A stretch of 64,000 nt of DNA from an uncultured Christensenella sp. (GTDB lineage Bacteria > Bacillota > Clostridia > Christensenellales > UBA3700), in assembly GCA_949287655.1 (NCBI GenBank), contig CASEHD010000010.1, forward strand, positions 1-64,000, read 5' to 3'. The notes under the pieces are model-generated. The model was not told the DNA's origin, made no database searches, and saw only the letters and a program-made list of their open reading frames with translations. Positions 44,171 to 53,238 of this stretch are shown here, in pieces; the first letter of the stretch is position 1; the number at the start of each line of letters is the position of its first letter. Position numbers and translations under genes: made by a program.

Positions 44171-44437
44171 TTACTTTCTCAGACCGAGTTTTGCGATAAG
44201 GGCGCGGTAGCGCTCAATGTCGCTGTTTTTGAGGTAGGTGAGCATATTGCGTCTCTTGCCGACCATCTGTTTCAGACCTCTCATGCTGTGGAAGTCCTTT
44301 TTGTGTACCGCAAAGTGCTCGTTGAGCTGTTCGATCCTTGCGGTGAGAAGCGCGATCTGAACCTCGGGAGAACCCGTGTCGCCTTCATGCTGTGCGTACT
44401 GAGCTATTATCTGCTCTTTGGTAAGTCCTTTTTCCAT
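44171..44437 (-). CDS. rpsO: Ribosomal protein S15
   Basis: An 88-residue S15 (uS15) of the small subunit, which binds the three-way junction of 16S rRNA. Seen are [37 protein letters not shown] and [13 protein letters not shown] perfect AAAGGAGG ribosome site precedes the ATG. It has its own promoter, and a leader of about 80 bases could carry S15 autoregulation, though no pseudoknot was worked out. Confidence 0.98.
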   Translation of the reverse strand: MEKGLTKEQIIAQYAQHEGDTGSPEVQIALLTARIEQLNEHFAVHKKDFHSMRGLKQMVGKRRNMLTYLKNSDIERYRALIAKLGLRK

Positions 44438-44527
44438 TGTTTTGCCTCCTTTCTTTGGAAAAATAATTTGCCGTCGACTGAGAAAAACATCGGAGTTTTT
44501 GTCGATCCCGGCCGCGGTACATAAAGT

Positions 44528-44556
44528 ATGTTAGCATAAATAAATATTTAAGGCAA
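44528..44556 (-). promoter_or_regulatory. rpsO promoter
   Basis: TTGCCT (44551-44556), 17 bases, TAACAT (44528-44533) with an extended TGC, on the minus strand. Confidence 0.8.
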
Positions 44557-44598
44557 CAAAAAACGCCCCATATTTTTATTTTTTCTCGCTTGATGAAA

Positions 44599-46047
44599 TT
44601 AATCCGCGAACTGCGGGCGGACATCCTGTTTCCCGGTAAAAAACATCCTTTTTTTCGCGGGGACTTCGCTCCCTCTCGCAAGGTATACGTCCAGTCCTTT
44701 CGGGTTTGCGCACCTCTCGAGAAGATTTAAGGATACGTCCAGCTTTTTGGAGATGCCGCCCGCGCCGTTTGCGATTATCGTGGTCGTCTCTTCCATAATA
44801 TCCACGTTGTAAATGCAGAATTTTCCGGGTTTTGCATAGCCTACGTTTTCGAGGTTGCCGCTGACGTATTTCTGACGGTACATATAATAAGGCGTATACC
44901 CGGCTTCTGACACCGCTTCCCTCGCGTAGTCCACCATTTTCGCAGCGAGCCCGTCCGAGGTGTTGTCGTATCCGCCGACTTTTAAGACTGAGCCTTTTTT
45001 CAGGGCGAGCGTATGCACTGTGATATTTTCGGGCGCAAGCCTTATCGCCTCGTCGACGGAATGTCTGAATTCGTCGAACCCTTCGCCCGGAAGCATTGCG
45101 ATGAGGTCGGTATTTATATCGAAAGAATATTTACGCGCCATACGGTAAGCGTTATATATGTCTTCAACGGTATGTCTTCTTCCTATCGCGTCCAGAGTCG
45201 CCCGATTGAAAGACTGCGGATTTATAGAGATCCTTGTCACCCCCGTTTCGTCCATAATTTTCAACTTGTTTTCTGTTATCGTATCCGGTCTTCCGGCTTC
45301 TACCGTAAACTCGCTTTGACCAAAATCGCAGAGGGAAAGTATGCTTTTGAATTCGTCGTCCGGAATACAGGTCGGCGTACCGCCGCCGACGTATACGCTT
45401 CTGATTTTATAGCCGGTCTCTTCGATAAGCTTTTTGCAGTCTGCGAGTTCCTCTCTTAAAAGCTCGCAATACTTCGGCACGAATCTTCTGACCTTTGACA
45501 TCTCCGCGGAGATAAAAGAACAGTATACGCACCTCGTCGGGCATATGGGAATGTTGACAAAGACGTCCGCAACGCCGTCTTTTTTAAGATATACGGAAGA
45601 CTGATTTTCGACGATCTGAGAGATAAGCGAAGTTTTTTCTCCGCTTACTCTTAAATCTTCCGTAAAGACCTTTTCCGCGTCGACCCCGCTCTCCTTCATA
45701 TCGTGAAAAAGTTTTGTCGGACGTATCCCGGTAAGCGATCCGTACGGCAGAGATATACCCGTCATTTTTTTAAGCACGTCGTACAGCGCAACCTTGGAAA
45801 TTCGCTTAATTTGGGCGATTTTAGCCAGATTGCTTCTTGATATATCTATTTTTCGAGTTATTTTATAATACTTTTCAGGCAGATAGTCGCAAGAAATTAT
45901 AACGGTTAATTGTTCTCCGTCTTCATCGAGCGATAATAGAAGCTCTTTTCCTCCCTCTGCGTTCACGACGTGAGGCTCAAACTCTCTGACAAGCTCCATA
46001 TAGTCGGCGTAATATTTTTCTTCTGTCGTCTTAAAATCAATATCCAT
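44599..46047 (-). CDS. hemZ: Radical SAM coproporphyrinogen oxidase HemZ
   Basis: A 482-residue HemN-like radical SAM protein of the HemZ group, assigned to oxygen-independent coproporphyrinogen III oxidation. The cluster motif CxxxCxxC is in CPTRCVYCSF (about residues 168-177). VYVGGGTPTCI and RISINPQSFN are family SAM-binding parts. The N-terminal ~150 residues (DIDFKTTEEKYY...) are specific to HemZ. Actual haem synthesis cannot be judged from the window. The start overlaps the MBL gene by 11 bases. Confidence 0.94.
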   Translation of the reverse strand: MDIDFKTTEEKYYADYMELVREFEPHVVNAEGGKELLLSLDEDGEQLTVIISCDYLPEKYYKITRKIDISRSNLAKIAQIKRISKVALYDVLKKMTGISLPYGSLTGIRPTKLFHDMKESGVDAEKVFTEDLRVSGEKTSLISQIVENQSSVYLKKDGVADVFVNIPICPTRCVYCSFISAEMSKVRRFVPKYCELLREELADCKKLIEETGYKIRSVYVGGGTPTCIPDDEFKSILSLCDFGQSEFTVEAGRPDTITENKLKIMDETGVTRISINPQSFNRATLDAIGRRHTVEDIYNAYRMARKYSFDINTDLIAMLPGEGFDEFRHSVDEAIRLAPENITVHTLALKKGSVLKVGGYDNTSDGLAAKMVDYAREAVSEAGYTPYYMYRQKYVSGNLENVGYAKPGKFCIYNVDIMEETTTIIANGAGGISKKLDVSLNLLERCANPKGLDVYLARGSEVPAKKRMFFTGKQDVRPQFAD

Positions 46048-46657
46048 AGTTGTCGGTAAGAACGGGATTGTGTTCTCTCTCGTGCGCCAGCGTGCTGTCG
46101 CCCTCGTGTCCGCATAAAAGTTTATAGTCGCCTTTCAATGCGAAAAGTCTTTCGGCGCTCATTTTAAGCTTATTGAAATCTCCGTCGTAATTGTCAAACC
46201 TGCCGTAGCTGCCCTCAAACAGAAGATCGCCGCAGAATATCGCGTCTCCAACAATGTAAGATACTGACCCCGCGCTGTGCCCCGGGGTGTGATACACCTC
46301 TACCCTCATACCCGCTATATCGAGGACGTCGCCGTCTTTGACTTTTACGTCGACATCGAAATGAGGCACTTTGTTTATACCGAACATTGAAAAATTTTTC
46401 TTGCCGTCGTCTATCTTTTCGATATCCGATTCGTGCATATAAATTTTCGCGCCCGTCGCTTCTTTCAGCTTCTTTACGCCCATGATATGGTCGTAGTGTC
46501 CGTGCGTTATCAGGATTGCGGCTATCTTCACTCCCCTGCTTTTCGCCGCTTCCGTCAGATATTCCGCTTCATAACAGTCGACGACGAATCCTTCCTTTGA
46601 AACTTCGTCGTAAACGAGGTAGCAATTGGTAATACCTCTCGTTTTTACTATCTGCAT
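46037..46657 (-). CDS. MBL-fold metallohydrolase (YcbL/glyoxalase II-like)
   Basis: A 206-residue metallo-beta-lactamase-fold hydrolase with the dinuclear zinc motif THGHYDH (about 51-57), the next His in TPGHSAGS and Asp in FCGDLLFEGS, and the final His in LCGHEGDS. This resembles glyoxalase II-like YcbL proteins; the substrate is unknown. It belongs to the conserved rel-dtd-MBL-hemZ run. Confidence 0.95.
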   Translation of the reverse strand: MQIVKTRGITNCYLVYDEVSKEGFVVDCYEAEYLTEAAKSRGVKIAAILITHGHYDHIMGVKKLKEATGAKIYMHESDIEKIDDGKKNFSMFGINKVPHFDVDVKVKDGDVLDIAGMRVEVYHTPGHSAGSVSYIVGDAIFCGDLLFEGSYGRFDNYDGDFNKLKMSAERLFALKGDYKLLCGHEGDSTLAHEREHNPVLTDNYGY

Positions 46658-46666
46658 ATCTCTCTC

Positions 46667-47104
46667 CTATTTGTCGATTATCATTGTGACAGGTCCGTCG
46701 TTGGACATTTCAATGTGCATATGCTCGCCGAAAACCCCGCAGGCGACTTTGCCCAGCATCTCTCTGAATTTTTCAAGCGTATAGTCGTACATAGGTTTTG
46801 CGACCTCGAAATGCGCGGACTTGGAAAAGTCGGGGCGTCTGCCCGTAGCCGCGTTGCCGTACAGCGTAAAATTGGACACGCACATTACCTCTCCGCCTAT
46901 ATCTTTAAGGGTCTTATTGAGTTTCCCGTTCTCGTCGCGGAAAATGCGCATGCCGACGATCCTGTCGACGACGTAATCTATCTTTTTCTTATCGTCGTCG
47001 CCGGTATAGCCGACCAGCACGAGAAAGCCTTCGCCTATCTCAGATATCTTTTCTCCGTTCACGCTGAGCATAGCGTTGTTTACTCTTTGAATTACCGCTC
47101 TCAT
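46667..47104 (-). CDS. dtd: D-aminoacyl-tRNA deacylase
   Basis: A 145-residue Dtd that removes D-amino acids (and glycine) from tRNA. The family motifs are SNFTLYGNA (in place of SQFTL) and GPVTMIID at the C-terminus, which form the cross-subunit active site. Length is normal. It follows rel. Confidence 0.97.
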   Translation of the reverse strand: MRAVIQRVNNAMLSVNGEKISEIGEGFLVLVGYTGDDDKKKIDYVVDRIVGMRIFRDENGKLNKTLKDIGGEVMCVSNFTLYGNAATGRRPDFSKSAHFEVAKPMYDYTLEKFREMLGKVACGVFGEHMHIEMSNDGPVTMIIDK

Positions 47105-47271
47105 ATTTATTCCTTTTGCCGCGCGAGCGACGTAAATTATTTTGTTTTATCCGCTTAAAAGGGCGAGCCTGCTTTTAAGCCTCGTAATACCGCGCATTGT
47201 CCGTCGGACCCGCGTCAGAGCCGCGGCGCCAAACGATATGTCTTATTATGCGCCTTATTCTTTTTCTCAAT

Positions 47272-47297
47272 TAAAACTGCGGCGAATTTTTCGCCGC
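47272..47297 (-). terminator. Terminator after rel
   Basis: Stem GCGGCGA with TCGCCGC, 5 base loop, followed on the minus strand by AGTTTTAATT. A second hairpin (CTTAAAAG with CTTTTAAG, 47154-47179) lies further on, before dtd. Confidence 0.75.
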
Positions 47298-47368
47298 GTT
47301 TCCGATTGCAGCTTACTGAGCGGTTTCCGACGCAAATTTACGGACTTACCGTCGGCTGCCGTTTTATG

Positions 47369-49528
47369 TTATACGTTGTTCGTTCTCGAAACGGACGTTA
47401 CGCCTTTAAGCGACTGTATCTTCTTTATAAGGTTTTCCAGATCTCCGACGTTGCTTATCTCGACGGTTACGGTTATCACTGCGACGCCGTTCTTTTCCGC
47501 GCGCGCGTTGATATTCGTCATAGCGATCTTCATGTTGTTTATAAGGGTCGCGACTTCGATGACGAGCCCCGTTCTGTCTTCCGCCGTTATACCGAGAGAG
47601 GAAACGAATTTCTCTCCATCCGCGCTCTTTGACGGCCAGACCGCTTCGATAAGGCGTTCCGGTTCCAGATATCTGACGTTGGGGCAATCGGCTCTGTGTA
47701 TCGTAACGCCGCGGCTTCTTGAGATATATCCTACTATCTCGTCGCCGGGCACGGGCGTGCAGCAATGCGAAAATCTTATCTTTATGTCGTTGAAGCCCTT
47801 AACGATTATGCCGCTGTCGTTCTTACGCTTGCGCGAGGTCGACGGTTTGACTTCGATAACCGGCTCTTTCTTGCATTCTTCGACCTTGTACAGCTCGATC
47901 ATTTTCGCAAGCACCTGATTGGTCGTCAATTCTCCGAATCCGACCATGCCGAATATCTCGTCGGGGTCTGACACGTTGTATTTCTGTTTAATATAGTCGC
48001 GCCACGGCGCAAGCGCGACGAGGTCAGAAAGCTGATAATTCTTGCGTTTCGCCTCTTTTTCGAGCATATCCTTGCCGCGGCGGACGTTCTCGTCGCGCAG
48101 TTCCTTTTTGAAAAAGCTCTTTATCTTGCTCTTTGCGGACGGCGTTTTTACGAATTTCAGCCAGTCTCTCGACGGACCTTTCGCGGTATTGGAAGTAATG
48201 ACTTCGACGACGTCGCCGTTGGTCAGCACGGTATCGACCGGCACAATCTTTGAATTTATCTTTATTCCGACGCATTTGTTGCCGACCTGCGAGTGTATCG
48301 CGTATGCAAAGTCGATGCCCGTCGCACCCGCCGGCAGGTTTATGACCTCTCCTTTCGGGGTAAATACGAACACCTGATCCACATAAAGGTCAAGCTTTAG
48401 CATATCCAGATATTCGCGGGAGTCGCTGACGTCGTTCTGCAGTTCCATAACGCTTCTTATCCACGCCAGTTTGTTGTCGTCTATGGACGAGTTGCCGTCC
48501 GCCATTCCCTGTTTATACTTCCAGTGCGCGGCGATACCGTATTCGGCTATCCTGTGCATTTCATGCGTTCTTATCTGTATCTCGAACGGCGAACCGTAGC
48601 TGGAAAGCACGGTCGTGTGCAGAGACTGGTACATATTCGTCTTGGGCACGGATATGTAGTCCTTGAACCTGCCCGGAAGCGGCTTCCACATCGTATGGAT
48701 CGCGCCGAGCACCGCGTAACAGTCCTTTACCGTATCGACGATGATCCTGACCGCGGTCAGATCGTATATCTCCTCAAACGACTTACCCTTCTGCATCTTT
48801 CTCCAAATGCTGTAAAAATGCTTGGGTCTGCCGTTTATATCGCCCTTTATGCCCAGTTCTTCCAGCATCTTTTTAAGGTCCGCGGTAATGGATTCAACGA
48901 GTTTCTGTCTTTCGACTTTTGTCGAAGCGACCTTTTCGGCTATCATATAATAGTCATCCGGGTGCAGATATCTGAGACACAGGTCCTCAAGTTCGCCTTT
49001 GACGCTGGCGATTCCCAGACGCGCCGCGATCGGAGCGTATATTTCAAGAGTCTCTGTAGCCACGCGCTTGCGGTCTTCTTCCTTGCGGTAAGAAAGCGTG
49101 CGCATATTGTGCAGTCTGTCCGCAAGTTTTATGATTATAACGCGGATGTCGTTGCTCATCGCAAGGAACATTCGCCTCAGGTTTTCCGCCTGCGCTTCTT
49201 CGCGCGATTTGAAATTCAGCTTGCTCAGCTTCGTAACGCCGTCGACCAGCATTACCACGCTGTGCCCGAACTCGCTTTCTATCTCCTCTTCGGTTGCCCC
49301 CGTATCTTCTATTACGTCGTGCAGCAGCGCGGCGATTATCGTGTCGCAGTCCAGCCCTAATTCGACCAGTATCGAAGCGACGGCGACCGGGTGGACAAAA
49401 TACTCTTCGCCCGAATGTCTGAGCTGACCTTTGTGCGCGGTTTTGGCAAAGTAGTACGCGCGGACTATCCTCTGATAGTTCGCATCCGAATAAGTATTTT
49501 CGATCTGAGTCAAAAATTCTGCGTTCAT
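47369..49528 (-). CDS. rel: Bifunctional (p)ppGpp synthetase/hydrolase
   Basis: A 719-residue RelA/SpoT protein started at 49528 behind AAAGGGAT. The HD hydrolase domain (LLHDVIEDTGA; RLHNMRTL), the synthetase domain (VPKTNMYQSLHTTVL), a TGS domain (FVFTPKGEVINLPAGATGIDFAYA), a zinc-finger-like region and a C-terminal ACT domain are all present. It sets ppGpp levels in the stringent response. The apt gene often found between recJ and rel in Firmicutes is missing. Confidence 0.98.
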   Translation of the reverse strand: MNAEFLTQIENTYSDANYQRIVRAYYFAKTAHKGQLRHSGEEYFVHPVAVASILVELGLDCDTIIAALLHDVIEDTGATEEEIESEFGHSVVMLVDGVTKLSKLNFKSREEAQAENLRRMFLAMSNDIRVIIIKLADRLHNMRTLSYRKEEDRKRVATETLEIYAPIAARLGIASVKGELEDLCLRYLHPDDYYMIAEKVASTKVERQKLVESITADLKKMLEELGIKGDINGRPKHFYSIWRKMQKGKSFEEIYDLTAVRIIVDTVKDCYAVLGAIHTMWKPLPGRFKDYISVPKTNMYQSLHTTVLSSYGSPFEIQIRTHEMHRIAEYGIAAHWKYKQGMADGNSSIDDNKLAWIRSVMELQNDVSDSREYLDMLKLDLYVDQVFVFTPKGEVINLPAGATGIDFAYAIHSQVGNKCVGIKINSKIVPVDTVLTNGDVVEVITSNTAKGPSRDWLKFVKTPSAKSKIKSFFKKELRDENVRRGKDMLEKEAKRKNYQLSDLVALAPWRDYIKQKYNVSDPDEIFGMVGFGELTTNQVLAKMIELYKVEECKKEPVIEVKPSTSRKRKNDSGIIVKGFNDIKIRFSHCCTPVPGDEIVGYISRSRGVTIHRADCPNVRYLEPERLIEAVWPSKSADGEKFVSSLGITAEDRTGLVIEVATLINNMKIAMTNINARAEKNGVAVITVTVEISNVGDLENLIKKIQSLKGVTSVSRTNNV

Positions 49529-49568
49529 ATCCCTTTGCCCGCGCGCGTTATCGCGCCTCCACACTTAT

Positions 49569-49596
49569 ATAATACCACTTTTTTAATGCGTATCAA
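49569..49596 (-). promoter_or_regulatory. rel promoter
   Basis: TTGATA (49591-49596), 16 bases, TATTAT (49569-49574) on the minus strand. Confidence 0.7.
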
Positions 49597-49659
49597 TACC
49601 CAATTTACAATTTAAGAGCGTTTTGATCCGTTTTTTGCCGGGATTTACCGCTTTTTTAT

Positions 49660-51939
49660 TCAACCGCACACCGCGCGGTAAAGTCTGCTGTCCGACAGCT
49701 CGGCTTTAACACCCTGCACGCAATGTATGTCGGCGCCGTAATATATCAGCCCGAGTTCTGCAAACACGTAAAAACAGATCAGAAATTTTCTCTTTTCCAC
49801 GCCGCAATCGTTCGCAACGGCGGCATAAAGCGCGTTTACGTCGGTATATCTGCCGACAGCGGTTGCCTTTCTTATCGCCCTGTAAACCGCGCCGAATTCT
49901 TCGTAAGTCGCCGCATGGTCGCGGTATGCGTTGAAAAGATCGGACATTGCGTATAACTTCACCTTGCCGTCTTTTGCGAATCGTCCGATTCCGGTGAGCG
50001 GCTTTTGCAGCAATACGGTTTCCGCATAAAAATCGGTCGCGCCCGACGCGGGACACAGAATTATCCGCGTTTCCGGAAGCTTTCCTTCTCCCTTGCCGTA
50101 TGCGGTCCTGAGTCCGAGTTCTTTTTCGGCTCTTTCCGCCGTCTCTTTGTCGAACGCGACGAAACATACGCCGTACTTTCTCTCTGCAAGTTTTTTTGCC
50201 TCTTCCGGTGTCACGTTCACGACATCTGCGTCGTCCTCTTTATCACGATTTTTGCGGGTTTTGAGGTTGTATTCGAAACAGATGTCCTCGCCGGGAAGCC
50301 CGCCCGGTCTTACGCTTCTTACGACCGCCTGCGTGCGTTCTACGTTGTTGAATACGGAATAAGATACGTCGAGGTAAAGCCTCTTTTCCGCGTCGCTGTT
50401 CAGATATTCTCTGTCCTCCGACATGCCGAACGCAAGCACTTCCATATTCTTTATCCTGCACTTGACGTGACTGCCGTCGCCGAACGGCACAAAATTGCAC
50501 TTTCTTTCGTCGATCGCGAATACAGGCGCGGGATTACCTTCGCCGAACGGCTGCAATAACATAAGCTGCCTGGTGACCCCGACGTCGACCGCGCCGTCAA
50601 GCAGACAGTCGTACTCGCGTTCGCTCTCGCCGACCTTATCGCCGTAGACCTCGCGCGCATACGCGTTTACAGCCTCTTTAAAGCCGTCGAAATTTTCTTC
50701 TTTAAGTCCCACTCCGCATGCCATCGGATGTCCGCCGAAGCGGGTCAGATAACCAGAAGAGCGTTTTACGCAGTCGAGAATGTTTACGCCGGAAACGCTC
50801 CTTCCCGAGCCTTTCAGTACGCCTTTGTTCTTTGTGAAAAGTATCGTCGGGCGCGAGAACATGCCGACTATCCTCGAAGCCGTTATCCCGAGCACTCCGT
50901 CGTCCCAGTAAGGCGCGTAAAGTATTATAAACGGATATTTTTCAAAATCGTAGTTTTTCAGCTTTTCCAGACAGTCCGCAGTGAGATCGTCGGTCAGTTG
51001 CTGGCGCACGTCGTTGGCATTGTTTATCTCGTCGACCAGACATTTCAGCAGAAACATATCGTTTTCGACAAAAAGCTGTACGACTTCGTTGGCGTCCTTG
51101 ACCCTGCCCATCGCGTTTATCCTGGGAGCAAGCTTGAAAGCTATGTCGGAGGACGTGACCTGCCCTTTTATACAGCTGTCCGCAAGAAGGGTTATTCCGC
51201 GCCTGTAACGCCTGTTTATGCTGACGAGACCGTAATATGTGATCACCCTGTTGTCGCCTGTCAGGGGCACCACGTCGGCTACCGTCGCGAGCGCGGCGAT
51301 ATCGTAATATTTCTTGCTTTCGTCCACGCCCGCAAGAGCTTCTATAAGTCTCAGAGCGACCCCCGCGCCGCAAAGATTGCGGAAAGCGGTATCGGTAAGC
51401 GCGCTTACGTGCGGGTTGAACACCGGGCAGTCCGGCAGTTTTTCTCCCGGCTGATGGTGGTCGGTAATCAGCATATCGAAGCCCAGCTCCTGCTGAGCGT
51501 AGTCGACCTCTTCGACGGAATTTATACCGCAGTCGACGCTTATCACGACCTGCGCGTCCGTGTTTTCCGCGATATAATCGAGCGCGGACACGCTTATTCC
51601 GTATCCGTCGCTGTGGCGGTTGGGGATAAAATAATTTACCTTGCCCCTGCTGACCTTTGACAGATACCCGTAAAGTATGGATACGGCGCAAACGCCGTCG
51701 CAGTCGTAGTCGCCGTATATAACTATGCTTTCGCCGCCTGCTATCGCGCTTTTAAGCCGCGCGGCTATCTCTTCTATCCCCGAATATTCGCTCAGAGGAG
51801 TAAGCGAAGAAAGCGTCGGGTGCAGAAATTCGCGCGCCTTTTCAACGTCGTCGATCCCTCTTTTTACCAGAAGGTCGGCGACTATCTTGTCAAGCGCCAA
51901 TTCTCTTTGCAATACAGACGATTTTTCCGCTTCAGTCAT
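49660..51939 (-). CDS. recJ: Single-strand DNA exonuclease RecJ
   Basis: A 759-residue DHH-family 5'-3' exonuclease for recombination and mismatch repair. Motifs are DYDCDGVCAVSI (about 77-88), VISVDCGIN, and ITDHHQPGE with the DHH triad. DHHA1 (GGHPMACGVGL) and the OB-fold follow. The C-terminal ~180 residues form an extra domain seen in Firmicutes RecJ. GAGGGTG precedes the ATG. Confidence 0.96.
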   Translation of the reverse strand: MTEAEKSSVLQRELALDKIVADLLVKRGIDDVEKAREFLHPTLSSLTPLSEYSGIEEIAARLKSAIAGGESIVIYGDYDCDGVCAVSILYGYLSKVSRGKVNYFIPNRHSDGYGISVSALDYIAENTDAQVVISVDCGINSVEEVDYAQQELGFDMLITDHHQPGEKLPDCPVFNPHVSALTDTAFRNLCGAGVALRLIEALAGVDESKKYYDIAALATVADVVPLTGDNRVITYYGLVSINRRYRRGITLLADSCIKGQVTSSDIAFKLAPRINAMGRVKDANEVVQLFVENDMFLLKCLVDEINNANDVRQQLTDDLTADCLEKLKNYDFEKYPFIILYAPYWDDGVLGITASRIVGMFSRPTILFTKNKGVLKGSGRSVSGVNILDCVKRSSGYLTRFGGHPMACGVGLKEENFDGFKEAVNAYAREVYGDKVGESEREYDCLLDGAVDVGVTRQLMLLQPFGEGNPAPVFAIDERKCNFVPFGDGSHVKCRIKNMEVLAFGMSEDREYLNSDAEKRLYLDVSYSVFNNVERTQAVVRSVRPGGLPGEDICFEYNLKTRKNRDKEDDADVVNVTPEEAKKLAERKYGVCFVAFDKETAERAEKELGLRTAYGKGEGKLPETRIILCPASGATDFYAETVLLQKPLTGIGRFAKDGKVKLYAMSDLFNAYRDHAATYEEFGAVYRAIRKATAVGRYTDVNALYAAVANDCGVEKRKFLICFYVFAELGLIYYGADIHCVQGVKAELSDSRLYRAVCG

Positions 51940-51972
51940 TTCACCCTCGCGCGCGTAATATTTTATATATCT

Positions 51973-52001
51973 ATTATATACGAACTTTTCGCCGTTGTCT
52001 T
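51973..52001 (-). promoter_or_regulatory. Probable recJ promoter
   Basis: AAGACA (51996-52001), 17 bases, TATAAT (51973-51978) on the minus strand. The -35 is a partial match. Confidence 0.55.
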
Positions 52002-52072
52002 TAATTACCCGGCTGTTTTAGATTAATTTTTAGTTTTTGTATTTGTCTGACGGTAAAATATGCTTGTTTACG

Positions 52073-52103
52073 ATAAAAACAAAGGACCGCGTCGCCGCGG
52101 CCC
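52073..52103 (-). terminator. Terminator after secF
   Basis: A 7-8 bp stem (GGCCGCG with CGCGGTCC) with a 4 base loop, then TTTGTTTTT on the minus strand. Confidence 0.8.
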
Positions 52104-52116
52104 CGGATATCTTTAT

Positions 52117-53238
52117 TTAAGCGTTTCTTTTTTTCTTCTGACCCACGAAGGTCGGATTTGCCTTGTTCGCTCTTTCTCTCTTCCAGTTGTCGTAGCCGTT
52201 CTTCATCAGCGAATACAACGCGGGAGAAATGAACACTGACGAATAGAAGCCCGCGATGAGACCGAATATGACGGGCAGCGCGAATTCTCTGACCGTCGAA
52301 GCGCCTAGTATCGCGAATATAACGATCGCGAACATCGTCGTGACGGTGGTGTTTATCGTTCTGGTCATAGACTGCTTGGTCGACTTGTCGGCAACATCGA
52401 AATTGTCGACGATCGCGTTGAGGTTGAGCTTCTTATCGATCTTGTTGTTCTCACGCACACGGTCGAAAATGACTATCGTGTTGTTGATCGAGTAAGCAAC
52501 GATGGTGATCATAGCCGCAATGAACGAGCTGTTGACCTGGATATGGAAAACTATCGTCAGCGCAACCATTATCACTACGTCGTGCATAAGAGCGATGATC
52601 GCGGCAAGACCGCTCCACAGCTCAAATCTTATGATAACGTAGACAAGAATTATCGCAAGTGATATCGCAAGAGATATGACAGCCGTGCGGATAAGCGATT
52701 CGCTCGCGGTCGCTCCGATGTTGCTGTAAGTGACGGAAGCGTTGGTATAGCCGTTTTCGGCGCTGTATATCTCATTGAGCTTTTCAACGATGAGCTCGTT
52801 CCTGACCTTGGTCAGTTCGTTGGTCGGGTCGTAAGTCTTGGATATGTTGTCGTATTTGACGACAAGGGTCATATTCGCGCCCGTATCCGACTTCTGGCTG
52901 TAGCTCACTGTAGCTTTAACTGCGGAAGCGTCAATGGTTTTGTCGAGATTTTCTTTTGCGTATGCCACGACCTGTTCAGCGATCTCGTCGTCTTGCAGAA
53001 CGCTTAATACGGTATCGAAATGAGAATTGTATTTATCGCTGTCGGAAAGTTCGCCGTCGCCGAGGACTACGTTGACGACAGAGCCGCCCGCAAAGTCGGT
53101 ACCGATATTCATTCCTTTGGACACGTCCTTGTAGGACACCGCATAGCCGGTAAATACAGCCGCGGCTATCAGAATGATAACGAACGGGATAACGAACCAG
53201 ATCTTAAACATTCTGGGGATGTTTCTGTTTATTTTCAT
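52117..53238 (-). CDS. secF: Protein translocase subunit SecF
   Basis: A 373-residue membrane subunit of SecDF, which uses proton or sodium flow to pull proteins out of the Sec channel. An N-terminal helix, a periplasmic loop starting GMNIGTDFAGGSVV, then five helices with RFELWSGLAAIIALMHDVV and SINNTIVIFDRVREN. The C-terminus is basic. It overlaps secD by 4 bases. Confidence 0.97.
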   Translation of the reverse strand: MKINRNIPRMFKIWFVIPFVIILIAAAVFTGYAVSYKDVSKGMNIGTDFAGGSVVNVVLGDGELSDSDKYNSHFDTVLSVLQDDEIAEQVVAYAKENLDKTIDASAVKATVSYSQKSDTGANMTLVVKYDNISKTYDPTNELTKVRNELIVEKLNEIYSAENGYTNASVTYSNIGATASESLIRTAVISLAISLAIILVYVIIRFELWSGLAAIIALMHDVVIMVALTIVFHIQVNSSFIAAMITIVAYSINNTIVIFDRVRENNKIDKKLNLNAIVDNFDVADKSTKQSMTRTINTTVTTMFAIVIFAILGASTVREFALPVIFGLIAGFYSSVFISPALYSLMKNGYDNWKRERANKANPTFVGQKKKRNA